Origin: Phoronis australis
Lineage: Eukaryota > Phoronida > Phoronidae
Length of the DNA stretch: 62,000 bases
NCBI GenBank assembly: GCA_002633005.1
Contig: NMRA01000407.1
Location: forward strand, 1 to 62,000
Direction of reading: 5' to 3'
The notes below the pieces were generated by a model. That model made no database searches. It had not been told where the DNA came from and saw only the letters and a program-made list of their open reading frames with translations. Each line of letters begins with the position of its first letter. Within the stretch, counting starts at the first letter, position 1. Position numbers and translations under genes: made by a program. Shown here one piece after another: positions 12,831-24,535 of the stretch.

Positions 12831-15724
12831 AAACTATAATCAGATTCGAAAGAAGTTTTAATTCCCTCGAAACAATGAACCCATATGATCTGAATTGAAA
12901 ACTACAAGTGAGAACAATTGTGGGCGGAAGGTATGAAATTACGGAATTCATGGCTCCGAAAGTTTACAAGTCGACAAATAAATAAATCCGAAGATCAACA
13001 TAAGCCTGAAAGAATATTAGTTGTTTTACTATCAGTTTGATAGGGCTGTTTTTAGAAACGTTTTTATTTCCCTGATAGGGTATTTTAAAAAAATCATTCA
13101 ATGTTACATAACTTGCCTTCAGGCTTGCGAACCTTCGGAGTATCGAGCTCCATCTTATTTATACTAATGCACTGTGATTTGCACGCTACTTTAAATTTCC
13201 TTCTTAATTTTAGTCTTCGGTTGTTAGTTTTCAGTCTTTCATGCTTCTTCTTACGTCTTGGTTTTACGTGTGTCGGATCGAATCGTTGTGGCGTGGGCAT
13301 GGTAAGTAAAGAAACGAAAACGTTCATTAATAAAATTTACAAACAATCGATAAATCAACTATTGTTTTCAATTTGCCATTCGGAAACTAATTCAAAAATC
13401 CTTATCCCTGCCGCGGTAGTAATCGATCACGGGAACCACTGTTCAGCTCCATTTGATCTTGGCATTTGGAGAGGAATTCAAATAACCACTCAGCATGCAT
13501 TTTGTGACCTTGAACGTCGTTTGGATTTATTCATGCTGTATTTCTTGATATGTTAGGATTGGTGTTAGTATGTTAGTGCAATTGTTAGTCGGGATTAAAA
13601 AGAGTGTTAGCGTCAACGCGAATGTACCAGCAAGACAAGTAACAAACGCTTAGTGCAAGCAAATGTTAATAGATATGATCAGGGAGATGTATGGAGATTT
13701 ATCTATTCGAAGTACATGTGCGTCATCGCAACCCAAACACTAATACTTGAGTACAACCCAATTATCTAGACATCATACAGTTGTCACAGGTGGGTAACTG
13801 TAACTGTTAATGTCAGCCAGACAAAAATGTTATCAATAACGAAAGTTGCACACCTCTATCGCCCTTCATGCATCGGGTAAGACAGGATCTCATGGTGCAC
13901 GCCCTGACGTAAGAGGCAATTCCTGGGATTTTTTACCTTTCGGACTCTGGTGTCATTTTGTGTTGGTGGTTCAGCGACATCTTGGCCCGGTGCACTGCCA
14001 GTTGTGTCGAGGTCCTGTTTGACCATAGAAAAACGTCAACATTTCTCTAACTTTGAAGCTTCAAAATCGTGTACATTTCCCCAACTTTGAAGTTTTATAT
14101 CTCAGAAATAACTGTCCAGATTTATGTAAAACTTCCAAATCCAAGGACTTAAACACCGTTTACAAAATGAATTCAAAATAAAATCATGATGTTTTAGAAC
14201 ATTAATAGTTTTTTGAGATTACGTCTTGGAACATTTTTATCATATGAAATTCGAACTTGTTATCGATGCCGTTGTTTTACTATTACCGTGCGTTTCTTTT
14301 CTTTTTCGCTAAATTTTACTTAAGGGAAATATTCTTGTGAGGCAATCATTATAAATATCAGACAAGTAAAAACCGAAATTTCAAATTTTACTTGGGTTTC
14401 TAGTTTCCGATAATATAAACATTTAAGTAGTTAAAATATTTAACTTTGTAAAAAAATTAGATAAAATCGCATACTTGGCAATTAAGTCCAATCAACCTTC
14501 GAGGACGAATTTAACATACATGAGCCGAGGTGAGTGTATTTCACATTGTGAAGTATACATTGAAAGAAATTTGGTTAGGAAAGTAAAAAGATGCCCCAAC
14601 AAACTTGCAACTGAAGAGTAAAACATTTTAAATGCTTTTTTCTCATGAAAGTTGAACGGTAATACACTTTTCAACTCTGTTGTCAGTCATATTAATGGTA
14701 CTGCAGGAACTTTTTGATANACCAATTAAACTACTGAACTCATAAACAATAACAACCTACAAACATCCTGTTATTGTGTGACTAAGTACACAACACTTTG
14801 CATCTTTAGTGCCAATCTTCCAAAATAAAAGCAGAAACCAACTGAAAGAAACTATACTTCCTATGTCATAAATTGCACGTTGTGGTCCTTGACCGGTGGT
14901 CTTTTCCAAAGGTGCTGTGTAACTTGCTAAAAGCGTAGGTCACGCTCGCCCGTTTAGCATAATTTGTTAGAAGTTCTCAAAATTTCCTCCAGACTTTTGA
15001 GGGTTGGCGATAAGTTACAAAGCATTATTTTGTTTCAGAGAACTGGATGGTAAAAGTCGTTTTTAGTATGTGTAAGTAGGCCAAAACCGAGTTTGGTATC
15101 CCTTTAATGGTAAACAAAGCCCAGCTATTTAACAATTGACAAAGTCGCTCAAATAAAATACAGCAATTAAGACTAAATGTAGTTCACTTCAGAGAAGGAA
15201 TATAATACAGGCGACCCGAACTGAGAGCCTATAGTGTATTTAATTAGCTGCTTGGCTGTCGTTGACTTTGAATCGCTGGTTTCTAGCATCACAGACCTTC
15301 GGACTGGTTTCGAACTAACTATTTTTTTTCTTTCTGTCGGATTTGTGAACCTTCGGCCTTATTATCTTTTTATTCATTTGTGGTGTTATGAGAGTTCGAA
15401 CTTGTGAACCTTTGGAGTATCGAGCTGTACCGTATTTATACTAATACAGTATGACACGCAAGCAACGTTAGATTACATAAACCCCCCGTTACTGAGATTA
15501 TCTTCTTAATTTTCGTCTGCAACCTTTGTTCCATCTTGGTTATCCGTGGGTCGCAGCTCGTCGTTTATGTATGGGTATGGCGTGCAAATAGACAAAAACG
15601 TGCAGCAATGAAATTTACAGACAATCGGCAAATCGACTATTGTTTTCAAGTTGACACTTCGAGATTAATTGAAAAAATCTACCAAGGCAGTTATCGATCA
15701 CGGGAACCATTGTTCTGATCCATA

Positions 15725-16390
15725 TGTTGGGGGTCATCCTGATGTGTTCCCGTTTTATGCATATCGGGATTCTACATAAGTACGTGTCCCGGGTTCGGTA
15801 TGACCAGTTTTCATTGCATTGGACGGAGTTCTATGTGTCCTGGGGTGGTAGCTGTGATTGTCCCCCTGCAGAGAATGTCCCAGCTGCATGTATTTGAAAG
15901 CCGGTGTACTGGCACGTTAATCAGTGGATTAGCTGGATGCTTCATTCAAATACACGCAAGCCGGACAATTTCTCCAGGGGGACAATGGCTACTTTCACAC
16001 CGAGTTCTATGTGTCATTGGTCAGTGCTCGATGAGCCAAGAAAATTAACATACCCAAGTTAGCCGTTTGCGACCTAGCCGAAATCTTGAAAACTAAGGCG
16101 CATTTTCAAGAAGTGAGTTAGCATTCCAAAATTCCAGGGGGCATTGCTTTATCTGACAACGACCAGAGTGCAATGCAACTAAGGAGAATGCATAAAAATA
16201 ACACGTTACTTTATTACTTGTTGAACTTATGCCCTAAATCAGGATCGAAAAGCACCCGACAACTGTCATGTGGGCCTAAATGGCAAGTGTTGCTAAAACT
16301 TGCACACTCGTCCGCTTAGCGTCTAGACTGTTACGCAAAACACCGGGACACAAAAACCCGGGACAGATAGGATCCGGAGTCCATAAAACG
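15725..16390. mobile_element. Insertion in the 2-kb array carrying a long hairpin
   Basis: Array homology stops near 15,725 and resumes near 16,395 with the GTTAGTATGTTAGTAC block. The inserted ~660 bases are GC-richer than their surroundings. They contain an inverted repeat with 42-base arms, 15,857-15,898 and 15,945-15,986, both ending in ATTGTCCCCCTG on their outer sides. No gene is visible; the 82-aa frame at 15,800-16,048 only reads through the hairpin. Confidence 0.6.
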
Positions 16391-16529
16391 GGACGCATGT
16401 TAGGGCCCTAGTTAGTATGTTAGTACAATTGTTAGTCGGGATTAGAAAGAGCGTTACATTCAGCAAGTCAAGTAACAAACGTCTAGTGCAAGCTAATGAT
16501 AATACATTTGATAGATGGATAGATATATC

Positions 16530-16667
16530 CATTTAATAATAATAATAATTCTAATAATATCACTTATTGTACATCGTAGGCTTTGCTTACTCATACAGAA
16601 ATACATAAATCCAAATGTGTATTCAGAGTATTTACACGGACAGCAGTTCTTCTCTTAAAGCCATAGT
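16530..16667 (-). mobile_element. 3' end of a non-LTR retrotransposon (minus strand)
   Basis: This ~135-bp segment is repeated at 33,889-34,021. Read on the minus strand it ends in TACAATAAATGATATTA followed by a TAA/TTA microsatellite, the usual tail of several LINE clades. Only the 3' end is present, as expected for a 5'-truncated insertion. Confidence 0.6.
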
Positions 16668-16960
16668 CTTCTCAGTGAATATTCATTTGAATAAATGTGC
16701 GTTATCTCGACCCGAACACTAATGTATGAGTATAACCCAAAGTACAACTACTGTAAAATACAACCGACACTTAAAACATATACGTATCACAACTACCTGT
16801 ACACCAAACAGTTGCCACAGGTGGAGAACTGTAACAGCAATCAGCCACACAAAAATGTAATTAATGACAGAAGTTACGCACCTGTGTCGTCCTTCATGTA
16901 TCGGGGAAGACATCATCTCCTCACGGTGCACGCTTTCAAGGAAATGGCCGCAATCTGAAA

Positions 16961-17890
16961 CAGCAGGCCGACCCACTCAAAGGGAAACATTCAAGGGTCA
17001 TGCTATTACTTCCCAGGAGGGGTTATTGCGCTTTCCAATGAACTACGAGCACACCAAGTAATCGAAGTGCAACAACCAGGTAACCACGTCATTACACAAT
17101 CCAGATCAATAAACTCGCCTTTTAGAGATACTGAATACCAAAAGAGTTTCTCAATGGAAAATCGTGCCATATGTCATCTTGCAGTGAATAAACGGGAGAG
17201 ATATTCGAGGGCATTGCATATGAATGGAAACTTTCAAACAGTAAACCGCATGGGGGCTACGTCGAAGTTAGATGCAGGTCGCCCGTCAGTCTTGATTCGT
17301 GAACAGAGATTTGTGGAGTCGTGGTCTCTAAAACGGATAGGTCAGTGTTTTTTGTTTCCTGTCCGTCAACTTTCGATTTAGGAACTCGTATTGCTTTCCA
17401 CTATCAGGCTCTGTCCGCCCGTGATTAACGCGAACCCTACCGGTCGTAGCATGAGAATATCCATAGCCAAAGTGATATGTAAAGTGTTGCTATAAATCTG
17501 TCTAAATAGTATTAAAGTAAATTTGTACAACTGTATGCGCGAGTTTTCTATTTAACCTATTAAAACGAGTCTCAAAAGCAAAATTAACATCAACAGACGC
17601 ACGTGTACAACCTGGAAGCTCATTTATATTGAGAAGCAAATTGTTGAAGGCACTGTAGTCACATGCCTTCACACAGGTCATATATTGGTCACATCACGTG
17701 ACGACGTGTCAAACATGTAAATTGTTACTGTGGCACAATTAATTTTCTATGCAATTTACAAAAAACAACTATCGAGTTTAACATTATGTAAAGTTTGAGC
17801 ATTTGTTTCAATACTACATTTGTCCAAGGTTTCATTACAGAGCACGTGTCGGATCGAGTCTACACAGTCACTTGTCTTTGAAAGTTTATT
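16961..17890. other. No gene seen
   Basis: Open frames at 16,864-17,061 and 17,067-17,381 (65 and 104 aa) match nothing I know and lie at the end of the repeat array. Nothing else can be supported here. Confidence 0.5.
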
Positions 17891-18306
17891 ATTGGAGTTC
17901 ATAGTGATTATTTAAAAATTTAATGACTTTGTAGAATGTATCCATTCTAGTAATGACGATGGTATTCTTCTACGTCAAAATGTTTCCGATGTGAAAGTTT
18001 TGTGATATGCTGATGATATGGCTTTGTGTACTTAATCTCCAGTTAAACTGCAAAAACTACTGTGTGCTTTATGTAAGTTCTGCCAGGAATGAAGCGTGTC
18101 TGTAAATTTTGTGAAGACCACAGTTATGGTGTTTAGAAACGGAGGTCCGTTGAGAAATTCCGAGATGTGTTATTTTGGCCGGAGGTGAAAAACTCGAAGT
18201 GATTTCCATGCCAGCTACAAGTATCTTGGTGTTGTGTTCACGCCAAAGTTATTGTGGACTATGGCTGCTCAGACCCTGTAAGCCCAAGCCACGGAGGTAG
18301 CCATTA
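17890..18306 (+). pseudogene. LINE reverse transcriptase relic, left part
   Basis: Plus-strand translation across several stops gives the end of a non-LTR reverse transcriptase. There is a YADDMAL catalytic box near 18,015, then a VN..K motif near 18,100, then the YKYLGV motif near 18,220 that follows the palm in CR1/RTE-type elements. In-frame stops show that it is dead. The reading frame breaks at 18,306 exactly where a DNA transposon enters, and resumes at 21,481. Confidence 0.75.
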
Positions 18307-19049
18307 TAGTCGGTGGGCCAGATTTTGTAGGGCCTCTAGAAAATGGTTTTTGTGAGTACTTTAGGGGGGCAATTTTATTTTGGTGTTTTTTAATTCATTT
18401 ATTAGAGTGTTTTCAAAATCTAAAAAGTTCCCACATATAAAGTTGCACATTTTTGAGAAATTTGAGTTTGAAGTTACATAATAATCACCAAAGAGCTTAG
18501 TAAACTTATATTTGTAAAAACAACAGTTTTGGTGACTTTTTTGTAAAACAAGTAATATGGTCCCATCAGTGCCATTGTATTGAACAATATTACACTCACA
18601 TTACACGTTTTACTATTGTAAATTAATTGTAAACAGTGAAATTTAAAAAACGTAAAGAGACATCTTGTGGCAAAAATGCAAACTAAGTCTGAATGTTACT
18701 AGGAAGTTATTCTGGCATTGTCAGGCAACAAAAATAACACAAAACACTTGAGACTGGGCAAAATTTGTGCCTCAATGACTAAAACATTGACTAATGGTGT
18801 AAAATACAGCTTGTTTGCATAATACACCAGAAATACGTTATAGTACAAAAACAATATACTGGTAGTTGAATGATCTCTGTGAATGTGCACAAAGACTGTA
18901 TGAAAATAATAGATTATTCTGACAGCGTTTATCAAGCAGTATGAGACAAATACATGACAATGATCAAAGTATGTACTTTCTATGACTTAATCAACAAATA
19001 AAATTAACTTTTTAATACAAAAAAGGAAATAACGGGGTTGGAGGTCTAT

Positions 19050-19319
19050 TTAGGGTTGACTTGTCAAAGAACTATCCAATGTTATGCAGTCAGTGTTGCT
19101 GATGTTACTACAGTTGTCACAGCTGCACATTTCTGTACAGTTTGACCCAGCATTGCAGCACAAACTCAGTTTCCCAGCACACATGTTCTTTTTGCACTTG
19201 CAGCGTTCATCGTTTAGTACTGTCAATGGAGATGCGGTCATTGCCATACATATTAACTGCAAAGCTCCACCGCCAAGGAGCCAACTATGGTCGATTAGAG
19301 AGGGTACAGCACTGCACAC
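19050..19319 (-). CDS. Cysteine-rich CXC-type ORF in the TIR transposon
   Basis: This 89-aa minus-strand frame contains a dense cysteine run, CKCKKNMC then ..CC.. then CTEMCSCDNCSN, at about residues 41-71. That spacing resembles one half of a tesmin/TSO1 CXC DNA-binding domain. In several DNA transposons such a segment ends the element-encoded protein, and here a stop follows within about 20 residues. I infer that this is the C-terminal part of a transposon protein whose upstream part lies at higher coordinates. It may be split by frameshifts or introns. Confidence 0.5.
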   Translation of the reverse strand: MCSAVPSLIDHSWLLGGGALQLICMAMTASPLTVLNDERCKCKKNMCAGKLSLCCNAGSNCTEMCSCDNCSNISNTDCITLDSSLTSQP

Positions 19320-19516
19320 TGGTGATTAGCCCGCAGGCAATGAAGGGTCAAACACTAAGTCCTTGTTTGGAGGCGGGCACTATTTGGGCAAACGTTTGAT
19401 TCAAAATATGTTACAATGGGCTGTGTTAATTAGAGTCAGCAAGTGAATTATTGAACACTAGCCTCAATTCACTTTCGTATCTCTTAGTCGGGCACAAACT
19501 ACAACAGTGAGTAGCT

Positions 19517-19708
19517 TCAACAATATTTCTTAAGATTGCCTGTCCAAATAACTTCATGCACACCAGCTTTCTGAAGAACAGCTTCAAAGTCTTGCTTTAT
19601 TTTTGAAAGGCAAATGACATCTCCATGTGCTAGAAGCTTTGATTCAATGAACTCCAAACAAAACTGTAGAAAAACATCTCTGAAAACTGGGGATTCGTCA
19701 CTCTCCAC
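19517..19708 (-). CDS. Possible upstream part of the same transposon protein
   Basis: A 63-aa minus-strand frame (MESDESPVFRDVFLQFCLEF...) lies 198 bp upstream of the CXC frame on the same strand, in the same transposon. Composition is protein-like, with alternating hydrophobic and charged residues and few rare residues. It ends in VHEVIWTGNLKKYC. I do not recognise the family. It could be an exon or decayed segment of the CXC-ending protein. Confidence 0.3.
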   Translation of the reverse strand: MESDESPVFRDVFLQFCLEFIESKLLAHGDVICLSKIKQDFEAVLQKAGVHEVIWTGNLKKYC

Positions 19709-21480
19709 AATCTTTGTCTTTCTCTTTTTTACAGCATGATGATCTGTGGTACTTGGCTTCTAAGACACAAGGTCTTTATCTTTGAATTTCATTTGCATAT
19801 TCAGGGCTCTGGACTGAGCTGTTGCTTGCGATACAAGTCCAACTGAAAAAAACCCGAACTGTTAACACTAATTTAACATTCAACTATGAGTGAGTTGGCA
19901 TGCAACTTTTTCAGACGGACGTATCAGGAGCTGATCCACCACCAGCCTAACAAATTTACATGCCGTTTGATCTGTAGCCTAATAATGTTGATCGTCTAAT
20001 AATTAGATCAGTAGATGCAGCTGAAAATAAATCAGCTGATATACCTGTGCAGTGATTGAAATTTAATTTTTTTAAATCAGATGCTCAAACCATAGTCAAT
20101 CGATTTACACTTAAGGTAATCGACGTTTGACGAAATGGACAGTGGCTTCCATCGTCCTCAAATTTCGACGGCGACGATGGCCACTTAGGCACTTTAATTT
20201 AATTATCATTGCAGCTGCTACCTAAGTAATTAATGTTTACAAAAAATTGAGACTACGGCAGGGGATGACGGCCACTTGGGCATGTTGTTTGCAACTATCT
20301 ACTCCATTTAACCTTCTCAAAAATTTTAGACTTAAAGTGCTTTAAAATCACACCCACAGTATAACGCCATAGGATTATCCCTTAGCGCAAGCAGTGTCGA
20401 TGTGGCAACTGAATGGAGTGTTCGAAAAACAGGATTGCAGGAGTATTTGTTTAAACTGGGAACAAATGAAAACATTAACGACCTCCTCAGAGGCATCTCT
20501 CTACGCGGTACTTCTAAACTTATAGGAACATAATTTGCCGAAAAGTATCCGGCATATGAAGTACCTATAGTATGATCATCGTCTCTACTGGGTCAGCAGT
20601 ATTGTCTAAGGCCTAGGCAGTCAAGGGGCTGAACAAGTTAAAAAACAACTGGTGATAATACTGAATCACACGTGGAAAACACCAAAATGTATTTTTAAAA
20701 AACACGTACCTGTTTTTGAAAGCTATACTTCTTTCTCTTTCTTGAAATGTGGCCCATAATGTACTTTTCCTGCTAACAAATGATGCACTCATGTTTCAGA
20801 ATGTTCCTATCTTGTTCAGGTTAATTGGGTGTTTCAGATTTTGGAAGTGATTGATTTTCTTGGGAAATCTTGGATAACATCTGTATCACTTTCAGCAACT
20901 TCAGCTTTAGTACTACTGTTGGTGCCTTGAAACGTTGCTATGCCGTTCTATGTCCTTTCAATTTTCTGGTCTGACACTTGGTATTCTAGTCTATAGCACT
21001 CAGCAGTATACTGTGTAGGCTACCAGGGCATGCAGCTGTTTTCTGCACAAACGTTTGTGACACCTCTTCTTCTTTTTGATCTACTGATCTACAGAGTTCC
21101 ACAGTCAATCAGCTTTCGTCAGGAAGCTTTCCTAAGCTTCTTTAGGCTCTGACATCACAATTTTGTGCTGTTTGATAAACCTTGAATTATACAGGCATCA
21201 CACTCCATGGGAGCAGCCATATTGAAGTAACTAAGCACAACAATACAATCTGGCTCTCTGATTGGTCAATTTAATAGAAAAGCGCTATCAAGTGGCAGGA
21301 ATGTGCATCATATTTTATGCAACAAAAACACCTTTTTTTTAAAAATGTGCAAGTGTAGACGTGGGAACTTTTTGGAATTTGATTTATGGGTATATTATCT
21401 AGCCACATAGAAAAAACTAGGTTGCCCCCCCAAAGTACTCACAAGGGTGAACGCTATGAGATCTGGCCCACCGACTATTA

Positions 21481-21835
21481 CAATCGACAAGCTACAAAGA
21501 AGCTGGACCATATTTCAAACACGTGTGGCTTTTGAGACATTTGATAAAATAATTTACCCCAGCTCATGCTATGGAGCAGAAATATGAGGCTTACAAGAAT
21601 ACAACTGGTTAGAACAAGTGCAAATTAAATGTTGCAGGCGTGTATTAGGTGTAGCTAATTCATGCTGAAACAGTGCTGCACTGAGCGCATGTCGGCGGTT
21701 GCCGCTATTTACTAATCACTATGTTGCCGTGATCACGTATTGGTTCAAACTTCTCAAAATGTCTCCTCGCATGACTTTGACCAAAATGGTCGGCACTCCC
21801 GAAATTGAGCCACATCACTTAGACTTGTACAGACG
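21481..21835 (+). pseudogene. LINE reverse transcriptase relic, right part
   Basis: This continues the LINE of 17,890-18,306. The frame across the transposon excision point is uninterrupted (ATT ACA ATC). The translation then shows a conserved thumb/C-terminal pattern: an F.TFDKIIYPS..YGAEI stretch, the CCRRVLGVAN motif near 21,640, and a YWFKLLKM motif near 21,745. Several stops are present. It resembles the region following the RT in CR1/RTE-like elements. Confidence 0.75.
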
Positions 21836-22090
21836 ATTTCATAAAGGTGGTTTAAAGTTAAACCTGGTTTAAACTGGACTTAGACCAGGCTTAAAGATAA
21901 TCTGCATTTCATAAAGTGGCTTAACTTTTAGACCAGTGGTCTAGTAAAACCTGGTTTAACTCCTATTTGGACCTGGTCTAAGTCAGTTTTCATTTCACTA
22001 ACGAAGTCTATATTCTTTAGATCTGTATTAAGATCTTAAACCAGGTTTAACTTTAGACTTGGTCAGACCTAGGTTTAACTGTTAAATATA
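21836..22090. repeat. Multiply palindromic TTAAACCAGGTTTA-type repeat
   Basis: The stretch is woven from sense and antisense copies of one ~12-base word related to CTGGTTTAA / TTAAACCAG, with variants such as CTTAGACCAGG and TTTCATAAAG. This gives many possible hairpins. It looks like a MITE with internal inverted subrepeats. Confidence 0.7.
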
Positions 22091-22212
22091 ACAGACTTGC
22101 ATGATATGGGTGCAACTGAGTGAGGCCGCGGTGTGCATTTACGACGCAGTTTTAGAGCGAAAATGGACTATTTTCAATATTTAGTTTTACGACGACACAA
22201 GATCAAACGTAA

Positions 22213-22332
22213 CAGGGGCGGATTCACGACTTTTAAGGTGAGGGGGTCGGTCAAGGACTTTTTAAAAGTGGGGACCAAGTCAACAAGCAAAAAGGGAGTC
22301 CGGATCCCTGGACCCCCTTGGATCCGCCAATG
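22213..22332. mobile_element. Short hAT-type MITE
   Basis: The left end CAGGGGCGGATTCA and the right end GGATCCGCCA are inverted matches of the CAGNGGCGGATC terminus shared by many hAT-derived MITEs, with G-runs and C-runs just inside each end. The 98-aa frame spanning 22,133-22,429 runs through this element and is not a gene. Confidence 0.6.
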
Positions 22333-22429
22333 TGTAGACCAGTTCGTGCTGGATAGTGTCCTGCGGATTCTTCAGAATACGACTGGTCGAGCAGGGCGTC
22401 ATCGTCAAAAGCGCTACGGGTTTGACTGA

Positions 22430-24240
22430 AGACAGCATTTTCTTATTCTTCGCCCTGTGATGAGCACAATTTTTTGAAAAATTATCGTAATTTAACAACA
22501 GAAGTTGATAGCCATGCACCACAATTTTGTAGAAAGACTGTCATATGCTACAAATACGTCACAGAGCGTAAATTTGATGAATCCTAGCTTCCGATTTTAC
22601 CCGCTTCGGAAACCGGTTTCAACTGCCGTAGGCTACAATAAGCGTCCCCTTCCCGTGAAATGAGTTTTTCTAAGCGTTTATTAGAGCCAATACAGTATAC
22701 AGCTTTCCACCAAGGCTAGGTGATGCTACGACATTATTCTTTGTTGCATTAGTTAACTGGTCTTGGCTAATTATCATTTTATGGCCTGGCCATCCATTCA
22801 GCCAAAAGTAGTTCCATAGGTGGCTTATCAGCCAATTATTCACGCATGCTGACTCACAATAGAACCCTGATAAGAGTGAAGGTGGATAAATGCGGTGTCC
22901 CTACAGTTTCTTGTGGTAGTCATGTGTTCACGACATGACATAATGAGCAGAGCTAGTTGTATTCTAACTGGCTGTTTCCAGCATAGAACTGAAATGTCTT
23001 CCGGCTAATGTTTCATGGACATTCAACAGGCACAACCAGGGTTAGAGCTGAAAGTTTAATCTCACATGTATACTTCCGCGTGTACTTTTCGAAATTTATA
23101 GCAAAACCAAGAAGCTTTACAATGACTTGACCAAATGGCTACAAGAATCAGTGAGTTATAAGCCCATTGGCTAAACCAAGGACATATTTCATATTGTTTC
23201 AAAGTCAAACCCTGATAGCAGCACTATTTTTAACTCAACAATGAAACATATGAAGCTAGTGCCATGTGGATGTACACAGCCCAATACCACCCCTGGGTGA
23301 TTGTTTCGATGCAAATGTTTGGATGTCTAGTTCTTCCAAGTACTCCGCCAAGTTAATAGAGACCTGAAAACAATGAGATATTAGCAAACACAACAGTATG
23401 TGATAGCTTCCTAAGAATCCAGACATAACCCATTTACAGGGAATTTTATCCATGTAATGATCCAGGGCTTTGAGTTGTGGGGTTAGAACAGAGTATTTTA
23501 AAAATAGGGTTTTGCCCATCAGACATTCACCCCCTCCCCCCAACTGCCAAATGGAATCTTGTAGCGTTTTAGGGGGGCCGGGGCCATGGCCCCTTAGCCG
23601 CACTCTGAATCCACCATTAAAGATACTGGAATGGTCTTCTCGAGGGGTCTTACGTAACCATAATAGATTACAGTAAAAATAAAATTATTACCTCATGTAC
23701 AGTAAACATAAAAATACTCCTACTAATCAATTTACTGGCTGACATTTGCAAAGATATTAAATTGAGGTTCCAAGCAACTTCTTGAGGGAAAAGAATATGT
23801 TCCTACAGACATGGGGAGATCATTCTAGTCAGTCCATATTCAACTCAACTCAACTCCTACATGTACATGTAGGAAAAGTTGTACCCAGATTAACTCACAA
23901 ACTATCACTTTCACCATGACACTGAAATATTTGATTTCAATAAAACCAGACGAACTTGCATTGAATGTGAAAATTTTAAGTCTGAATATCGCAAACTTTT
24001 GCGACATTCTAGTATTCCACAACCTGGTAAAAACTCGAAATCAAATACTCAATCCCCAAGTCAAATCATACAGATTTTCTTTATTTGCGTTGAATTATTT
24101 GGTTCAATTAGATAGGAATTATGCAAGTTTCACTGTGCACAACAATAGTTAGTAACATGTTGACTGGTGAGAGTTCACTTGGGTACATTGTGACCTAAGC
24201 CGTGAGGTATTCCAGATAGGGTACTAGTAGTGCCTTTAAC
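22430..24240. other. No gene; MITE remnant near 23,520-23,620
   Basis: The only structure I can point to is a C-run/G-run pair around 23,527-23,590 ending CTGAATCCACCATT, which looks like a decayed hAT-type MITE end. A short inverted ACATGTACATGT sits near 23,862. Frames at 23,256-23,603 and 23,916-24,152 are unrecognised. Confidence 0.4.
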
Positions 24241-24535
24241 ATGGAGGAACTAAATGCCGGTACTAGCGCAGATGAAATAGTAAGGACCATTAAGAAACAA
24301 AAGAATAATAAATCTCCCAGAGAAGACGACATGCAAGCTGAATTCTATAAGTGCTTTCCTGAGGCCCTAGTAGAACTTCTCCACAAACTTATTTATAGAA
24401 TTCTCAATACCGGACGTTATTGATTCCAATGGTCAAAAAGTATTATTGTGCCGTGTTACAAAAAAGGAGACAAATTGAATCCAAATAATGGGGCTATTCA
24501 GAGAATTTTCCTCGCAGTGTCGCTGCTGTACTAGT
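24241..24535 (+). pseudogene. LINE reverse transcriptase N-terminal fragment
   Basis: The first 60 residues (MEELNAGTSADEIVRTIKKQ...) contain the K.NKSP..DDM.AEFYK motif that opens the RT domain of CR1/RTE-like LINEs, where the family has KSPGPDGI. After an in-frame stop at 24,421 the same frame continues with IIVPCYKKGDKLNPNN, the next conserved RT block. Homology ends near 24,500. It is a short relic, possibly of the same LINE family as at 17,890-21,835. Confidence 0.7.

Larger units (their letters stand above)
1690..16960 (+). repeat. Diverged head-to-tail array of a ~2-kb unit
   Basis: The same ordered set of landmarks recurs along this stretch, always on the plus strand: a GAACCTTCGGCCTGATAGGG block, then ATGCAGTATGAAACGCAAGC, then TATGGCGTGTAAATAGAC with a following ACAAACAATCGACAAATCAA, then a CAGCATG..TTTTGTGACCTTGA block, then GGAAGAGGCAATTTCC with TTTTTTACC, then AGAAATAGCAGTTCAGATTT, then CAAAACGAAAATGA. 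The second and third landmarks occur near 1,880-1,980, 3,700-3,825, 5,845-5,965, 7,795-7,920, 8,150-8,268, 10,175-10,318, 11,214-11,340, 13,165-13,320 and 15,450-15,595. Most intervals are about 1.85-2.3 kb, with two short internal copies. Copies differ by many substitutions and indels, so the array is old. No reading frame is shared between copies, so I take it as non-coding. Confidence 0.8.
18307..21477. mobile_element. 3,171-bp TIR DNA transposon, TTA target duplication
   Basis: The two ends are perfect 17-base inverted repeats beginning TAGTCGGTGGGCCAGAT. Weaker inverted similarity runs further in (GTGAGTACTTT followed by a G-run). TTA stands on both sides (18,304-18,306 and 21,478-21,480). 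Removing the element and one TTA joins the LINE on either side in frame, which proves the boundaries. A TWA target duplication is typical of PIF/Harbinger and also of Chapaev3. I could not find an intact transposase, so the superfamily is open. The element carries a minus-strand cysteine-rich ORF. Confidence 0.85.

Noticed and set aside
22133-22429. 98-aa plus ORF as a basic protein gene
   Set aside because: It runs through a hAT-type MITE; residues come from the MITE ends.
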